Below are positions 31,257 through 39,970 of a DNA stretch of 64,000 nucleotides, in pieces; the stretch's first letter is position 1, and every line of letters begins with the position of its first letter. The notes beneath the pieces were generated by a model that ran no database searches, was not told the DNA's origin, and saw nothing but the letters and a program-made list of their open reading frames with translations. Location: contig CAVRGN010000001.1 of assembly GCA_963720725.1 (NCBI GenBank), forward strand, positions 372,001 through 436,000, read 5' to 3'. The translations under genes and the position numbers were made by a program. The stretch comes from Benzoatithermus sp963720725 (lineage in GTDB: Bacteria; Pseudomonadota; Alphaproteobacteria; Geminicoccales; Geminicoccaceae).

Positions 31257-32426
31257 TCAATTGAGGTCGCTGGTGAGGGCATAGGGCGCGAAGGACTTGG
31301 GCAGCTCTTCCGGCCGGCGCTCGCGGCAGGCCTGGAGCCACTCGCGTGACTGCATCTCCAGCAGGCGGCTGACGGTGCGCTGGAACTCGAACGCGCCGTC
31401 ACCGGTCGGGTAGAGCTGCTCGGCTGGAGCCGCGGCGGAAAGGAACAGCATCATGCGGCGCTCGTAGAGCGCATCGACCAGGGTCATGAAGCGTCGGGCT
31501 TCGTTGCGGCGATTGGGAGCGAGCACCGGCACGCCGTCGAGAAAGAGGGTGTGGAAACGCTCGGTCAGAGCCAGATAGTCGGCAGCGCCCAGGGGCCGGT
31601 TGCACAGATCCGCGAAGGTGAAGCGCGCGACCCGGCCGGCGGCGACCGGCACGTGCAGAACCCTCGTGCCAACGGCGACGGCGGTCGCATCGGGCAACTC
31701 GTCGTCGGTAAGCGCCGCGAACGCCGCATCCATGGCGGCATCCGCTGGGGGCCCGAGCGGCTGGTGGTAGACCGCCAGATCGCGCAGGCGCTCGAGGCGA
31801 TAGTCGATCGGCCCGTCCAGCGCCACCACGTCCACCTTGGACTTGAGCAGGGCGATGAACGGCAGGAAGCGGTCGCGGTTGAGGCCGTTCTCGTAGAGCC
31901 GGTCGGGCGGCCAGTTGGAGGTGGCGACCACGACCATCCCGCGCTCGAACATCCCTTCGAACAGCCGCCCCAGGATCATCGCGTCGGCGATGTCGACGAC
32001 GTGGAACTCGTCGAAGCAGAGCAGGCGGCAATGCGCGGCGATCTCGGCCGCCATCGTCTGCAGCGGATCCTGAGCCGGACCCGCCTCGCGCAGCTCGTGC
32101 AGGCGGCGCTGCACCTCCAGCATGAACTCGTGGAAGTGGACCCGCCGCCGCGGCACGTCCCGCAGGTCCGCCGCGAACAGGTCCATCAGCATCGACTTGC
32201 CGCGGCCGACCCCGCCATGGAGGTAGACGCCGCGCGGTGGGGCCGGCGGCTCAGGCTCGCGGCTGAAGCCCAGCCGCGCGAACAGCCCGTTGCCCGGTGG
32301 CGCCGGCGCGGCGACGGCCTCCAGCTCCCGGCCGAGTCGGTCGAGCCGTTCCGCCGCCGCCGCCTGTAGCGGATCGGGGCGAATCTCGCCTCGTTGGATC
32401 AGGGCGCGGTAGCGCTCGAGCGGCAT
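31257..32426 (-). CDS. zapE: Cell division protein ZapE (AFG1-like ATPase)
   Basis: A 389-residue AAA-type ATPase of the ZapE/AFG1 family, which acts at the division site and in mitochondria at the respiratory chain. Walker A is GGVGRGKSMLMD, Walker B is LLCFDEFHVVDIADAM, and the sensor region VVVATSNWPPDRLYENGLNR is typical. The start MPLERYRALIQRGEIRPDPLQ matches other alphaproteobacterial ZapE proteins. The open frame extends far upstream through the antisense-free EamA gene on the same strand but in a different frame, so it is not a fusion. It starts 57 bases after the EamA stop and is probably co-transcribed with it. Confidence 0.93.
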   Translation of the reverse strand: MPLERYRALIQRGEIRPDPLQAAAAERLDRLGRELEAVAAPAPPGNGLFARLGFSREPEPPAPPRGVYLHGGVGRGKSMLMDLFAADLRDVPRRRVHFHEFMLEVQRRLHELREAGPAQDPLQTMAAEIAAHCRLLCFDEFHVVDIADAMILGRLFEGMFERGMVVVATSNWPPDRLYENGLNRDRFLPFIALLKSKVDVVALDGPIDYRLERLRDLAVYHQPLGPPADAAMDAAFAALTDDELPDATAVAVGTRVLHVPVAAGRVARFTFADLCNRPLGAADYLALTERFHTLFLDGVPVLAPNRRNEARRFMTLVDALYERRMMLFLSAAAPAEQLYPTGDGAFEFQRTVSRLLEMQSREWLQACRERRPEELPKSFAPYALTSDLN

Positions 32427-32482
32427 ATAGGCCCCGGGCGGTGGGTACGCGCCGAGGTTTAGCGGATCGTCCGCCCGCCGGT

Positions 32483-33427
32483 CTACCGGCGCTCGGGCCG
32501 CAGGTCGCTGCGCGAGGCGAGCTGGGCCAGCAGCGCGCCCGCGGCGACCAGGAGCGCGCCCAGGAACTGGCGGCTCGACACGGAGCCACCGAATCCGAGC
32601 GCGATCATCATGACGTAGAACGGCGCGAGGTTGGTGTGGATCGCGGCGATGGTGATGCCCAGGAGGCGGGCGCTGGTGAACCACAAGGGCACGGAGAGCC
32701 CGATCGCCACCATGCTCATCCAGGCCAGGGCCGCCAAGTTGGGCGTGTCGAGCAGGGCGCGCGGGGCTGCCACACCCAGGACCAGCGCCACCGCCAGGAC
32801 TGCGGCAGCGACCATGGCACCGGCGGCGAAGGTGAGCCCGCTCAGCGCCAGGTCGCCGAACCCCGCCAGCCGATGCAGGGCGGCGCGCGAGTACCAGATC
32901 CAGGCGATCATCGAGCCGAGCACCAGGAACTCGCCGCCGCGCGGCCCCTCCGGCCCGGCGGCGTCGGCGACGGTTGCCAGGCTGCCGCCGACGATCGCCA
33001 GGAGAATGCCGGCGGCGACCAGGGCACCCGGCCGCCTCCCGTCCAGGAACCAACTCATCAGCGCCGAGATCAGGGGCAGGGTGGTGCTGATGATGACGAC
33101 GGTCACGGCGTCGGCCAGGCCCTGGCCCGCCACGAGCAGGAACACCGGGGCCGCCACGCCGCAAGCACCCAGCAGCCAGACGTCGCGCCAGGGTGCCCGC
33201 GCCAGCTCGCGGGCTTGGCCGGCCAGCAGGCTGAGCAGGAGGATGGCCGTGGCCGCGCCGGCCAGCCGGGCGACGCAGAGCATCATCGGATCCCAGCCGA
33301 CGAGCAGGAACTCGGTTGCCGGGAAGGCGCTCGACCACAAGACCGTGCTGAGCAGCGCGATGAGATTGCCGGTCACGGCAGGCGAGGGAGAGGCCGGGCG
33401 GAGAGCGCGAAACCTATTTCGCGGCAT
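32483..33427 (-). CDS. EamA/DMT family permease
   Basis: A 314-residue drug/metabolite transporter with ten predicted membrane segments in two EamA halves. The first half starts at NLIALLSTVLWSSAFPATEFLL with a WxxxFP-like motif; the second starts at GGEFLVLGSMIAWIWYSRAAL. The C-terminus ends in a basic cytoplasmic tail (RSDLRPERR). Members export metabolites, amino acids or nucleotides; the substrate here is not predictable. It precedes zapE on the minus strand. The N-terminal MPRNRFRALRPASPSP is short and basic, consistent with an inside orientation. Confidence 0.9.
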   Translation of the reverse strand: MPRNRFRALRPASPSPAVTGNLIALLSTVLWSSAFPATEFLLVGWDPMMLCVARLAGAATAILLLSLLAGQARELARAPWRDVWLLGACGVAAPVFLLVAGQGLADAVTVVIISTTLPLISALMSWFLDGRRPGALVAAGILLAIVGGSLATVADAAGPEGPRGGEFLVLGSMIAWIWYSRAALHRLAGFGDLALSGLTFAAGAMVAAAVLAVALVLGVAAPRALLDTPNLAALAWMSMVAIGLSVPLWFTSARLLGITIAAIHTNLAPFYVMMIALGFGGSVSSRQFLGALLVAAGALLAQLASRSDLRPERR

Positions 33428-33739
33428 GCGTCACGCAACCACTTTGCAGCGCCGCCGCGACGGCCCGGCCGCACCGCCGGTCCCAGGCCATTTCGGCGGC
33501 GAACACTCGACCACCAACCTGTGGCCATGCCGCCGTCCCGGCGGTCAAATAGCTGCGCCACGCGGACTGCGCCAGTCAGACAGCGCGTTGACCGGGGCTA
33601 TTCACCCGGGCATCATCGCTCCGGGGAACAGGTCGGCGGGGAAGCTAAGGTTGCATTGCAGCACTGAGCGCGGCCGTCGCTGCCACTTGAAATCCCATAC
33701 GCAGCACCCGTCTCGACGGGCCACAATAGGGAGGCAACC
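33428..33739. other. Intergenic region between EamA gene and sorbosone dehydrogenase-like gene
   Basis: This 312-base stretch separates divergent genes. I see no convincing gene. A six-base-arm inverted repeat, CCCGTC-TC-GACGGG (33707-33720), lies 20 bases before the ATG at 33740 and next to the ribosome site GGGAGG; it could be an operator or leader hairpin. TTGACC near 33588 and TTGAAA near 33687 are possible -35 elements, but neither has a good -10. Confidence 0.5.
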
Positions 33740-34996
33740 ATGCGGCATTTGCTCTTGTGCTCCGCCGCCATCGCGGCGCTGTCGGTATCGGCGGGTGTCG
33801 CCCGCGCCGACGACAACATGACCAAGCTGCAGAACATGCAGGCCACCTCGACGGCCATGGCGGCGCTGCAGCCGGTGCCTCAGAACGACGCCAACGCCGA
33901 ACAGCTGCGCAAGAACCTCGAGCAGATCAAGCTGCCGCCCGGTTTCAAGATCAACCTCTATGCAGTCGTTCCCGATGCCCGACACATGGCGGTCGGCCCT
34001 CAGGGCGTGGTCACTTTCGTGGGCACGCGCAAGGACGCGGTCTGGGCGGTTACCGACCGCAACAAGGATGGCACCGCTGACGAGGTCAAGCGGTTCGCAC
34101 CGTCGCTGGATTTCGCCATTCCGAACGGCGTTTGCTTTTCCAAGGATGGGTTCCTCTACATCGCCGAGCGCAACCGTGTGCGCGTGTTCCCCGCGGCCGA
34201 GTTCTTCTACGAGGGTCCAGATGTCGCCGTCGGGGACGTGATCAAGGAAGGCGAGTTGATCCCCGGTGCCGACGAGTCGTTCAATCACACGGCGCGCGTC
34301 TGCGTGATCGGGCCTGACAAGAAGCTCTACATCCAGCTCGGCCAGCCCTACAATGTTCCGCCCAAGGAGAAGGTCGAGCCCTTCAAGCAGGCCGGCATCG
34401 GGGGCGTTATCCGGGTGGATCAGAACGGCGCCAACCGGGAGGTCTACGCGACCGGGCTGCGTAACCCCGTCGGCATGGACTTCGATCCGACCACCGGCGA
34501 GCTCTGGAGCAACGACAACCAGGTAGACGGCATGGGTGACGACATTCCGCCCGGCGAGCTGAACCGGATTACCGGTCCGGGGCAGGAGTTCGGGTTCCCT
34601 TGGTACGGCGGCGGCCATGTCCGGACCACCGAATTCAAGGACAGCGAGCCGCCGGCCGACGCCGTGTTCCCGGCGGTAGAGACCATCGCTCACGCGGCCG
34701 ACCTCGGCATGGTGTTCTACACCGGCAGCAAGTTCCCGGAGAAGTACAAGAAGGGCGTGTTCACCGCCCAGCACGGCTCGTGGAACCGAACCACTCCCGC
34801 TGGCGCGCGCGTACTGTTCACGCCGATCAGCGATGACGGCACGGCCGGTGAGCAGGAGGTGTTCGCCTCCGGTTGGCTGACCGACGCCGGCGAATATATC
34901 GGCCGGCCAGTGGCCTTGACCCAGCTGCGTGACGGTTCGCTGCTCGTGTCCGACGACTTCGCCGGCGCGATCTATCGGATCACCTACGGCGGCTGA
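33740..34996 (+). CDS. Exported sorbosone dehydrogenase-like (PQQ-type) propeller
   Basis: A 418-residue protein with a signal peptide (MRHLLLCSAAIAALSVSAGVARAD) and the fold of soluble glucose/L-sorbosone dehydrogenases, six-bladed propellers that use PQQ. Typical segments are KLPPGFKINLYAVVPDARHMA, FAIPNGVCFSKDGFLYIAERNRV and GLRNPVGMDFDPTTGELWSNDN. EFGFPWYGGGH and GVFTAQHGSWNRTTP, with the conserved His and Arg, follow. It would oxidise an aldose or aldehyde in the periplasm. A small cytochrome c follows after 54 bases and is the likely electron acceptor. GGGAGG precedes the ATG. The actual sugar is unknown. Confidence 0.85.
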   Translation: MRHLLLCSAAIAALSVSAGVARADDNMTKLQNMQATSTAMAALQPVPQNDANAEQLRKNLEQIKLPPGFKINLYAVVPDARHMAVGPQGVVTFVGTRKDAVWAVTDRNKDGTADEVKRFAPSLDFAIPNGVCFSKDGFLYIAERNRVRVFPAAEFFYEGPDVAVGDVIKEGELIPGADESFNHTARVCVIGPDKKLYIQLGQPYNVPPKEKVEPFKQAGIGGVIRVDQNGANREVYATGLRNPVGMDFDPTTGELWSNDNQVDGMGDDIPPGELNRITGPGQEFGFPWYGGGHVRTTEFKDSEPPADAVFPAVETIAHAADLGMVFYTGSKFPEKYKKGVFTAQHGSWNRTTPAGARVLFTPISDDGTAGEQEVFASGWLTDAGEYIGRPVALTQLRDGSLLVSDDFAGAIYRITYGG

Positions 34997-35050
34997 GCGG
35001 TTGCCGCTTGCTCATGAAGCTCGTGTTTGTCTGCAGACGGGTAAGCCAGC

Positions 35051-35389
35051 ATGCATTCGACGATAACGGTGGTGTGCCTGCTCGCACTCGCTGCGCTCCT
35101 GCCCGGTTCCGCCACCGCCGCCGATCCGGCGACGGTGGCGGCCGGCAAGAAAAAGGCCGCAACCTGCGCGGTCTGCCACGGGCTCGACGGCCTCAGCAAG
35201 AACCCGGAAGCCCCCAACCTGGCCGGCGACAATGCCGACTACATCATCAAGCAGCTGAAGGCGTTCAAGTCCGGGGCGCGGCAGAACGATCAAATGGCGA
35301 TCATAGCCCAAGGCCTGAGCGACGAGGACGTCGTCAGCGTCGCGGCCTGGTACTCGAGCATCAAGGTCGCGGCCGAGATGCCGAAGTGA
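35051..35389 (+). CDS. Class I cytochrome c
   Basis: A 112-residue periplasmic cytochrome with a signal peptide (MHSTITVVCLLALAALLPGSATAAD) and one heme site CAVCH (Cys39, Cys42, His43). The distal ligand is probably the Met of NDQMAIIAQGLSDED. The layout GLDGLSKNPEAPNLAGDNADYIIKQL is the cytochrome c553/c4-like half-domain often found with dehydrogenases. It lies 54 bases downstream of the sorbosone dehydrogenase-like gene on the same strand. The two most likely form an electron-transfer pair. Confidence 0.92.
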   Translation: MHSTITVVCLLALAALLPGSATAADPATVAAGKKKAATCAVCHGLDGLSKNPEAPNLAGDNADYIIKQLKAFKSGARQNDQMAIIAQGLSDEDVVSVAAWYSSIKVAAEMPK

Positions 35390-35448
35390 GGCTAGAGCGG
35401 ATTCGCGCTCACCGGAATCTGTTCCCGATTCACAGGCTTGCCAGGACG

Positions 35449-35928
35449 TAAGTCACACTTCTCGGTTGCAGCTAACCGAGGCGGTGCGATGGCGTGGAGA
35501 TCCGGGCAGAGCCATTCGACCGATCTGCGGTCGCGGGTGCTGGTGGCGGTCGACGGCGGTAGCCCGGCCAAGGCTGTGGCCTCGCTGTTCCAGGTCAGCG
35601 AGTCCTATATCGACAAGTCCTTGGTGCGGCGCGCGGCCACCGGCGAGACCGAGGCACGGGCGCAGCGCAACCACCAGACGCTCAAGCTGGAGCATCGTCA
35701 TGCGGCGATCGCCGCCGAGGTGGCGGCCCGGCCGGACGTCACCCTGGAGGAGCTGCGGGCGTGGCTCTTCGCCAAGCTCAAGGCCCTCCTGCGCAAGGCG
35801 GCCGAGCGCACCAAGGACGGCTTTCGGAACACCATCGGCAAACTGCTCGACCTGTTCCCGCCGGCTGAGTGCACCAACTACCTCGCCAACTCAGGCTATC
35901 ATTGGTCAGCATGAAATCGCTTGTCTTA
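35449..35928 (+). mobile_element. IS630-type insertion sequence relic
   Basis: A short element of about 480 bases containing a transposase that lacks its middle. The proposed ends are weak inverted repeats: TAAGTCACAC at 35449 and, inverted, TAAGACAAGC at 35928. Both begin at TA, the dinucleotide IS630 elements target. The ends are inferred by eye and could be off by several bases. It adjoins the 3' end of a DUF421 gene on the opposite strand, which it truncates. Full-length IS630 members are about 1.1 kb, so more than half is missing. Confidence 0.6.
35489..35914 (+). pseudogene. IS630 family transposase, internally deleted
   Basis: The N-terminal helix-turn-helix region (STDLRSRVLVAVDGGSPAKA, ASLFQVSESYIDK) and linker (RPDVTLEELRAWLF) are fused in frame to the extreme C-terminus (KLKALLRKAAERTKDGFR, then FPPAECTNYLANSGY). 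The DDE catalytic core between them, normally about 200 residues, is gone. The 141-residue product cannot transpose. The N-terminal part could still bind element ends and act as a repressor, but there is no direct sign of this. Confidence 0.85.
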
Positions 35929-36401
35929 TGACCTGTGCGGTCCGTCGGGAGAAGATGGACCGCCGCCGCGCCTTCCTCGGCGCGATTGAGGCCGACCCGG
36001 CGGGCGGCCTCCGCGAGGTCCGGCTCGCTGACGCCGAGGCGGCGTGCCCGGGCGCGGTTCAGCCGTCCCTCGGTCAGCAGGTGCAGCGGCCGACCCTCGA
36101 CCAGCCACGAGACGCGGCGGCTGCTCGCCGCGGCCAGGGCGCCCAGGCGGTGAAGCAGCATCATGAGGGCGGTCGCCACCATCGTGGCGATCAGGGAGGC
36201 GTTGCCGGTGAGCGCGCGACTGAGACTGGAGCCGGCGATGATCGCAACGACGATGTCGAGGGCCGCCCAGCGCGCGAAGGCTCGCCGGCCCAGCAGGCGC
36301 ACGAGGAGGAGACCGTAGGCAAAGATGAGCACGGCCCGGGCGGACTCCTGCCACCAGGTCAGTGGCGCCTCCGCGCCGATGATCGTCGTCCAGTCCACCA
36401 T
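35778..36401 (-). CDS. DUF421 membrane protein, 3' end replaced by IS relic
   Basis: The native part (about residues 1-157, down to about 35929) has a YetF/DUF421 layout. Three membrane segments (SARAVLIFAYGLLLVRLLGRRAF, LDIVVAIIAGSSLSRALTG, IATMVATALMMLLHRL) lead to a cytoplasmic domain beginning SRRVSWLVEGRPLHLLTEG and reaching LAEAARRVGLNRAEE. The remaining 50 codons are antisense of the IS630 relic (DSLSWRGSWC onward) and are not family sequence. The C-terminal strand of the small domain is therefore lost. GGGAGGA precedes the ATG. Diverges from a DUF1622 gene. Confidence 0.78.
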   Translation of the reverse strand: MVDWTTIIGAEAPLTWWQESARAVLIFAYGLLLVRLLGRRAFARWAALDIVVAIIAGSSLSRALTGNASLIATMVATALMMLLHRLGALAAASSRRVSWLVEGRPLHLLTEGRLNRARARRLGVSEPDLAEAARRVGLNRAEEGAAAVHLLPTDRTGHKTSDFMLTNDSLSWRGSWCTQPAGTGRAVCRWCSESRPWCARPPCAGGP

Positions 36402-36451
36402 GCGATCCTCCCGAGGCGGGAACGGACCGGCGACAGCGGAGTTCGCCCGCC

Positions 36452-36871
36452 ATGTCCATGGATGGCGAACTCCACGGCGCCTACGCGGTGGCCGAACTCC
36501 TGGCCCGGCTGATCGAGATCGCCGGGGTGGGGGTGATCGTTCTGGGCGTGGCCCTGGCGCTCGGCGTCTTCCTGGTCCGGCTGGTTGCCGCCGGGCCCCT
36601 GTCGCCTGCCTACAAGGAGCTGCGCTCCAACCTCGGCCGCGGCATCCTGCTCGGCCTCGAGCTCCTGGTCGGCGCCGACATCATCTCCACGATCACGGCC
36701 CCGATCACCTTTGAGAGCGTCGGCCTGCTGGCCGCCATCGTCGTGATCCGCACCTTTCTCAGCTTCTCGCTGGAGACCGAGATCGAGGGCCGCTGGCCCT
36801 GGCGCCGGGCGGCGGGCTCCGCAGCGGATGGCGGCAACCGACCCGCTGCCGGCGGGCGGCCACCGGGCTAG
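36452..36871 (+). CDS. DUF1622 membrane protein
   Basis: A 139-residue protein of the DUF1622 family, which has three membrane segments: residues 15-45 (LARLIEIAGVGVIVLGVALALGVFL), 64-80 (GILLGLELLVGADIISTI) and 90-108 (SVGLLAAIVVIRTFLSFSL). The conserved RSNLGRGILLGLELLVGADI and SLETEIEGRWPWR motifs are both present. No function is known for the family. A Gly/Ala-rich cytoplasmic tail of about 25 residues follows. Two ATGs (36452 and 36458) are possible starts. It diverges from the truncated DUF421 gene, another small membrane protein. Confidence 0.87.
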   Translation: MSMDGELHGAYAVAELLARLIEIAGVGVIVLGVALALGVFLVRLVAAGPLSPAYKELRSNLGRGILLGLELLVGADIISTITAPITFESVGLLAAIVVIRTFLSFSLETEIEGRWPWRRAAGSAADGGNRPAAGGRPPG

Positions 36872-37043
36872 GGCGTGGCCGCAGGCGGCGGGGCTGGCAC
36901 CGCGCGCGGGCAGGCGCCTCGGCCACGATCTCCCGCGGGCCCGGGCGATCCGCCTGCGCCGGACTGTCGCGGAGCGAGCGTGACAGGTCCCGGCGGTTGC
37001 GGCATCGTGGTGCGATCATAAGCAAGAGAGGGAGGCCACGACG

Positions 37044-38036
37044 ATGCGTGCCATGGGTAGCGTCCTGTGCGGTGCGGCGCTGTTGGCGCTGGCGGCACTG
37101 CCGGCCGTGGCGGCCGATCCGATCAAGCTGGTCGGCGCCAGCCAGTTCGACGAGAACCACGCCTTCACCAAGACGATGCGCAAGTTCGAGGAGCTGGTGA
37201 CGGCCTGTTACACCGACGGTCCGATCGAGTTCGAGATGCACCTCAATTCCGAACTCGGCCTGGAGAAGGATTACTTCGCCTACATGAACCAGGGGATCTC
37301 GGTCGATTATGCGATCGTCTCGCCGGCGCATATGTCGACCTTCTCCAAGATGGCGCCCCTGATGGACATGCCGTTCCTGTTCCGGGACGAGGATCATTGG
37401 CGCAAGGTGCTGGCAGCCGACGCGCTCAAGCCGGTGGCCGACGACGTGCTGGAGAAGGCCGACGTGCGGGTGATCGGCTATGCCGGCGGCGGCACGCGCA
37501 ACGTGTTCGCCAACGTGCGCGTGGCCAACCTCGAGGACATGAAGGGCCTGCCGATCCGCATGCAGGGTGCCCCGATCTGGACCCGGGTGTTCACGGCACT
37601 GGGTGCGGCGCCGACCGTGATCGCCTACAACGAGGTCTACAACGCCATCCAGACCGGCGTGATCAAGGCGGCCGAGAACGAGGCCGCCGGGATCGAGCAG
37701 ATGAAATTCTACGAGGTCGGCCCGGACCTGGCGCTGACCAAGCACGCGATCACCGTCCGCCCGCTGCTGATCTCCAACAAGACCTTCGTGCGCCTGCCGG
37801 AATCCCTCCAGGCCTGCATCCTGGAGGCCGGACCCCAGGCCGGGCAATACGGCCGCGAGCTCGAGAGCGGCCAGGACGCCGAGAAGATCAAGGCGCTGGA
37901 GGGGCAGGGGCTGCTCACCACCGTCGAGTTCACCGACCGCGCGAAGATGCTCGAGCTCGCCCAGCCGGTGCTGCAGGAATATGCGGCCGAGCTCGGTGCC
38001 GCCGAGGTGCTGGCCAACATCAACGCCATCCAGTAG
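37044..38036 (+). CDS. dctP: TRAP transporter substrate-binding protein DctP
   Basis: A 330-residue periplasmic receptor for a TRAP transporter, with a signal peptide (MRAMGSVLCGAALLALAALPAVAAD). DctP hallmarks are visible: the MKGLPIRMQGAPIWTRVFTALGA segment, whose Arg contacts the substrate carboxylate. NEVYNAIQTGVIKAAENEAAG includes the conserved Asn and Glu. The typical C-terminal helices follow. The AGAAP-like ALGAAPTVIAY segment is also present. The carboxylate transported is unknown. It is followed after 83 bases by dctQ, with a stable hairpin between them that would give more receptor than permease. Confidence 0.95.
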   Translation: MRAMGSVLCGAALLALAALPAVAADPIKLVGASQFDENHAFTKTMRKFEELVTACYTDGPIEFEMHLNSELGLEKDYFAYMNQGISVDYAIVSPAHMSTFSKMAPLMDMPFLFRDEDHWRKVLAADALKPVADDVLEKADVRVIGYAGGGTRNVFANVRVANLEDMKGLPIRMQGAPIWTRVFTALGAAPTVIAYNEVYNAIQTGVIKAAENEAAGIEQMKFYEVGPDLALTKHAITVRPLLISNKTFVRLPESLQACILEAGPQAGQYGRELESGQDAEKIKALEGQGLLTTVEFTDRAKMLELAQPVLQEYAAELGAAEVLANINAIQ

Positions 38037-38052
38037 CCGCCCTCGTCCCGAC

Positions 38053-38089
38053 GGGACCGGCGGCGCGCCTCGTGCCCGCCACCGGTCCC
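38053..38089 (+). promoter_or_regulatory. Intercistronic hairpin between dctP and dctQ
   Basis: GGGACCGG (38053-38060) pairs exactly with CCGGTCCC (38082-38089), with further GC pairing inside. There is no T-run. Such hairpins between receptor and permease genes typically stabilise the receptor mRNA or partly stop transcription. Confidence 0.5.
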
Positions 38090-38119
38090 CGGCGCCCCCA
38101 GCCGGATGATCGGCCGCAC

Positions 38120-38602
38120 ATGACGACGCTGCTCGACCTCTATTGCCGGGTGCTGCGCCTGGCGCTGACCTTGCTGATGGCGCTGCTGATCGTGCCGGTC
38201 ACCATGCAGGTGGTCTCGCGCTTCAGCGACTTCGTCCCGCGCTACATCTGGACCGAGGAGCTGGCGCGGTTCTGCTTCGTCTGGATCATCATGATCGGCG
38301 CGATCATCGCCGTGCGCGACGGCACGCATTTCGACCTCGACGTCCTCCCCCACAGCGGCGACCCCAGGCGCGAGGCGCTGGCCCGGATCATGGTCCGCCT
38401 GGTCGTTGCCGTCGTGGCGGTGGTGTTCGTGATCTATGGCTGGCAGTTCGTCCGCTTCGGCTGGCACCAGACCTCGGAGATCGCGGAGCTGCCGATGGTC
38501 TGGATTTTCGCCGCCTGGCCGCTGGCCGGGCTCAGCTGGCTGGCGTTCCTGGCCGAGGGCATCACCGCCGATTGGCGCGTCGTCCGTGGGGCCCGCGCAT
38601 GA
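38120..38602 (+). CDS. dctQ: TRAP transporter small permease DctQ
   Basis: A 160-residue membrane protein with four segments: LRLALTLLMALLIVPVTMQVV, FVWIIMIGAIIAV, LVVAVVAVVFVIYGW and a final WIFAAWPLAGLSWLAFLAEG. Family marks include IWTEELARFCFVWIIMIGA and RDGTHFDLDVL. It binds DctM to form the Na+-driven TRAP permease. ATG 38120 has a weak ribosome site, so translation may depend on reinitiation after the hairpin. The ATGA overlap with dctM shows tight coupling of the two. Confidence 0.94.
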   Translation: MTTLLDLYCRVLRLALTLLMALLIVPVTMQVVSRFSDFVPRYIWTEELARFCFVWIIMIGAIIAVRDGTHFDLDVLPHSGDPRREALARIMVRLVVAVVAVVFVIYGWQFVRFGWHQTSEIAELPMVWIFAAWPLAGLSWLAFLAEGITADWRVVRGARA

Positions 38603-39903
38603 CCCCGGGCCTGGTCGCCCTGCTCCTGTTCGGCTCGTTCCTCGCTCTGATCGTCCTGCGGATCCCGGTCGCGTTCGCGTTGGCGCTGGCCTGCGTCCCG
38701 GTGTTCCTGCTCGAGCCGCGCCTGACCCCGATCCTGCTGCTGCAGGAGATGTTCCGCAGCTACAACGCCTTCCTGCTCCTGGCCGTGCCGTTCTTCCTGC
38801 TCGCGGCCAACCTGATGAACGCAGCCGGAATCACCGACCGCTTGATCGACCTCGCGCGCAGCATGGTCGGCCACCTGCCGGGCGGGCTGGGCCAAGTCAA
38901 CGTGCTGGTGTCGATGTTCTTTGCCGGCATCTCGGGCAGCTCCACCGCCGACGCCGCCGGCATCGGCTCGCTCCTGATCCCGCAGATGCAGAAGCAGGGC
39001 TACAGCCCGAGCTTCTCCGTCGCGATCACCGCCTGTTCCAGCGTGATGGGCGTGATCATCCCGCCCTCGATCCTGATGATCGTCTGGGGCGGGCTGATGT
39101 CGGTCTCGATCGGCGGCCTGTTCCTGGCCGGCGTCGTCCCGGGCGTGCTCATCGGGCTCAGCCAGATGGCCACGGTCTATGTCTACGCCCGGCGTTACGG
39201 CTATCCGATCTACGCCCGCAGCACCCTGGCCCAGCTCGCCCGCGCCATCTTGCGCGCGACCCTGCCGCTGATGACCCCGGTGATCATCATCGGCGGCATC
39301 GTCGGCGGCTTCTTCACGCCGACCGAGGCCTCGGTCGTGGCCGTGCTCTACTCAATGGCGCTGGGCCTGTTCGTCTACCGCACCCTGGGCGCGGTGCGGC
39401 TGGCCGAGGTGCTCTACGATACCGGCCGCTTCGCCGCGATCTCGCTGTTCTGCATCGGCACCGCCTCGGCCTTCGGCTGGCTGCTCGCCTATTTCAAGAT
39501 CCCGGCCGCCATGGTCGCCACCATCGGTGCCATGGATCTGGGCATCCTCGGCATGGGCCTGCTCGTGGCCGTGGCCTTCCTGGTCATCGGCTGCTTCATC
39601 GACGCCATTCCGGCGATCATCATCCTGGGGACCGTGCTGTGGCCGGTGACCCAGTCGGTCGGCATGCACCCGATCCACTTCGCGATCATCGGCATCGTCA
39701 GCCTGGCCTTCGGCCTGGTCACGCCTCCCTACGGCCTCTGCCTGCTGATCGCCTGCGCTATCGGCAAGATCCGCGTCACCGATGCGCTGCGCGACGTCTG
39801 CATCATCCTGGCGCCCATGCTGCTGGTCCTGCTCCTGGTGATCTGCTTTCCCGACCTGGTGCTGATCCTGCCGCGGCTGCTGATGCCGAAGTTCATCGAT
39901 TGA
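38599..39903 (+). CDS. dctM: TRAP transporter large permease DctM
   Basis: The 434-residue transport subunit of the TRAP system, with about twelve membrane segments. Signatures are RIPVAFALALACVPVFLLEP, FFLLAANLMNAAGITDRLI, FAGISGSSTADAAGIGSLLIP (hairpin region) and SVMGVIIPPSILMIVWG. FFTPTEASVVAVLY, LVTPPYGLCLLI and the closing RLLMPKFID follow. ATG overlaps the dctQ stop as ATGA. All three TRAP subunits are present and intact. An FNR-type site lies 54 bases after its stop but serves the next gene. Confidence 0.96.
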   Translation: MTPGLVALLLFGSFLALIVLRIPVAFALALACVPVFLLEPRLTPILLLQEMFRSYNAFLLLAVPFFLLAANLMNAAGITDRLIDLARSMVGHLPGGLGQVNVLVSMFFAGISGSSTADAAGIGSLLIPQMQKQGYSPSFSVAITACSSVMGVIIPPSILMIVWGGLMSVSIGGLFLAGVVPGVLIGLSQMATVYVYARRYGYPIYARSTLAQLARAILRATLPLMTPVIIIGGIVGGFFTPTEASVVAVLYSMALGLFVYRTLGAVRLAEVLYDTGRFAAISLFCIGTASAFGWLLAYFKIPAAMVATIGAMDLGILGMGLLVAVAFLVIGCFIDAIPAIIILGTVLWPVTQSVGMHPIHFAIIGIVSLAFGLVTPPYGLCLLIACAIGKIRVTDALRDVCIILAPMLLVLLLVICFPDLVLILPRLLMPKFID

Positions 39904-39956
39904 GGCGGCCGTGGCTGGATCGGCGTCCGCGGCGGTCGCCGCCCTTCCCGCCGGTC

Positions 39957-39970
39957 TTGATCCAGATCAA
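39957..39970 (+). promoter_or_regulatory. FNR/FixK-type box upstream of HicA-like gene
   Basis: TTGAT-CCAG-ATCAA is a perfect match to the FNR consensus TTGAT-N4-ATCAA. TAGAGG at 39993-39998 sits where a -10 would lie for a class II site (box centred at -41.5), which predicts a transcript start near 40005. The same 14-base sequence recurs at 45890-45903. Confidence 0.65.

Noticed and set aside
31257..33338. Possible EamA-ZapE fusion from one long minus-strand frame.
   Set aside because: The EamA gene is in another frame and ends at 32483. ZapE aligns from MPLERYRALI at 32426, and the upstream part of the frame is an Arg/Gly-rich shadow.
35394..35440. TAGAGCGGATTC as the end of a second insertion sequence.
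   Set aside because: It resembles motifs common near alphaproteobacterial IS ends, but no matching inverted copy lies on the other side.
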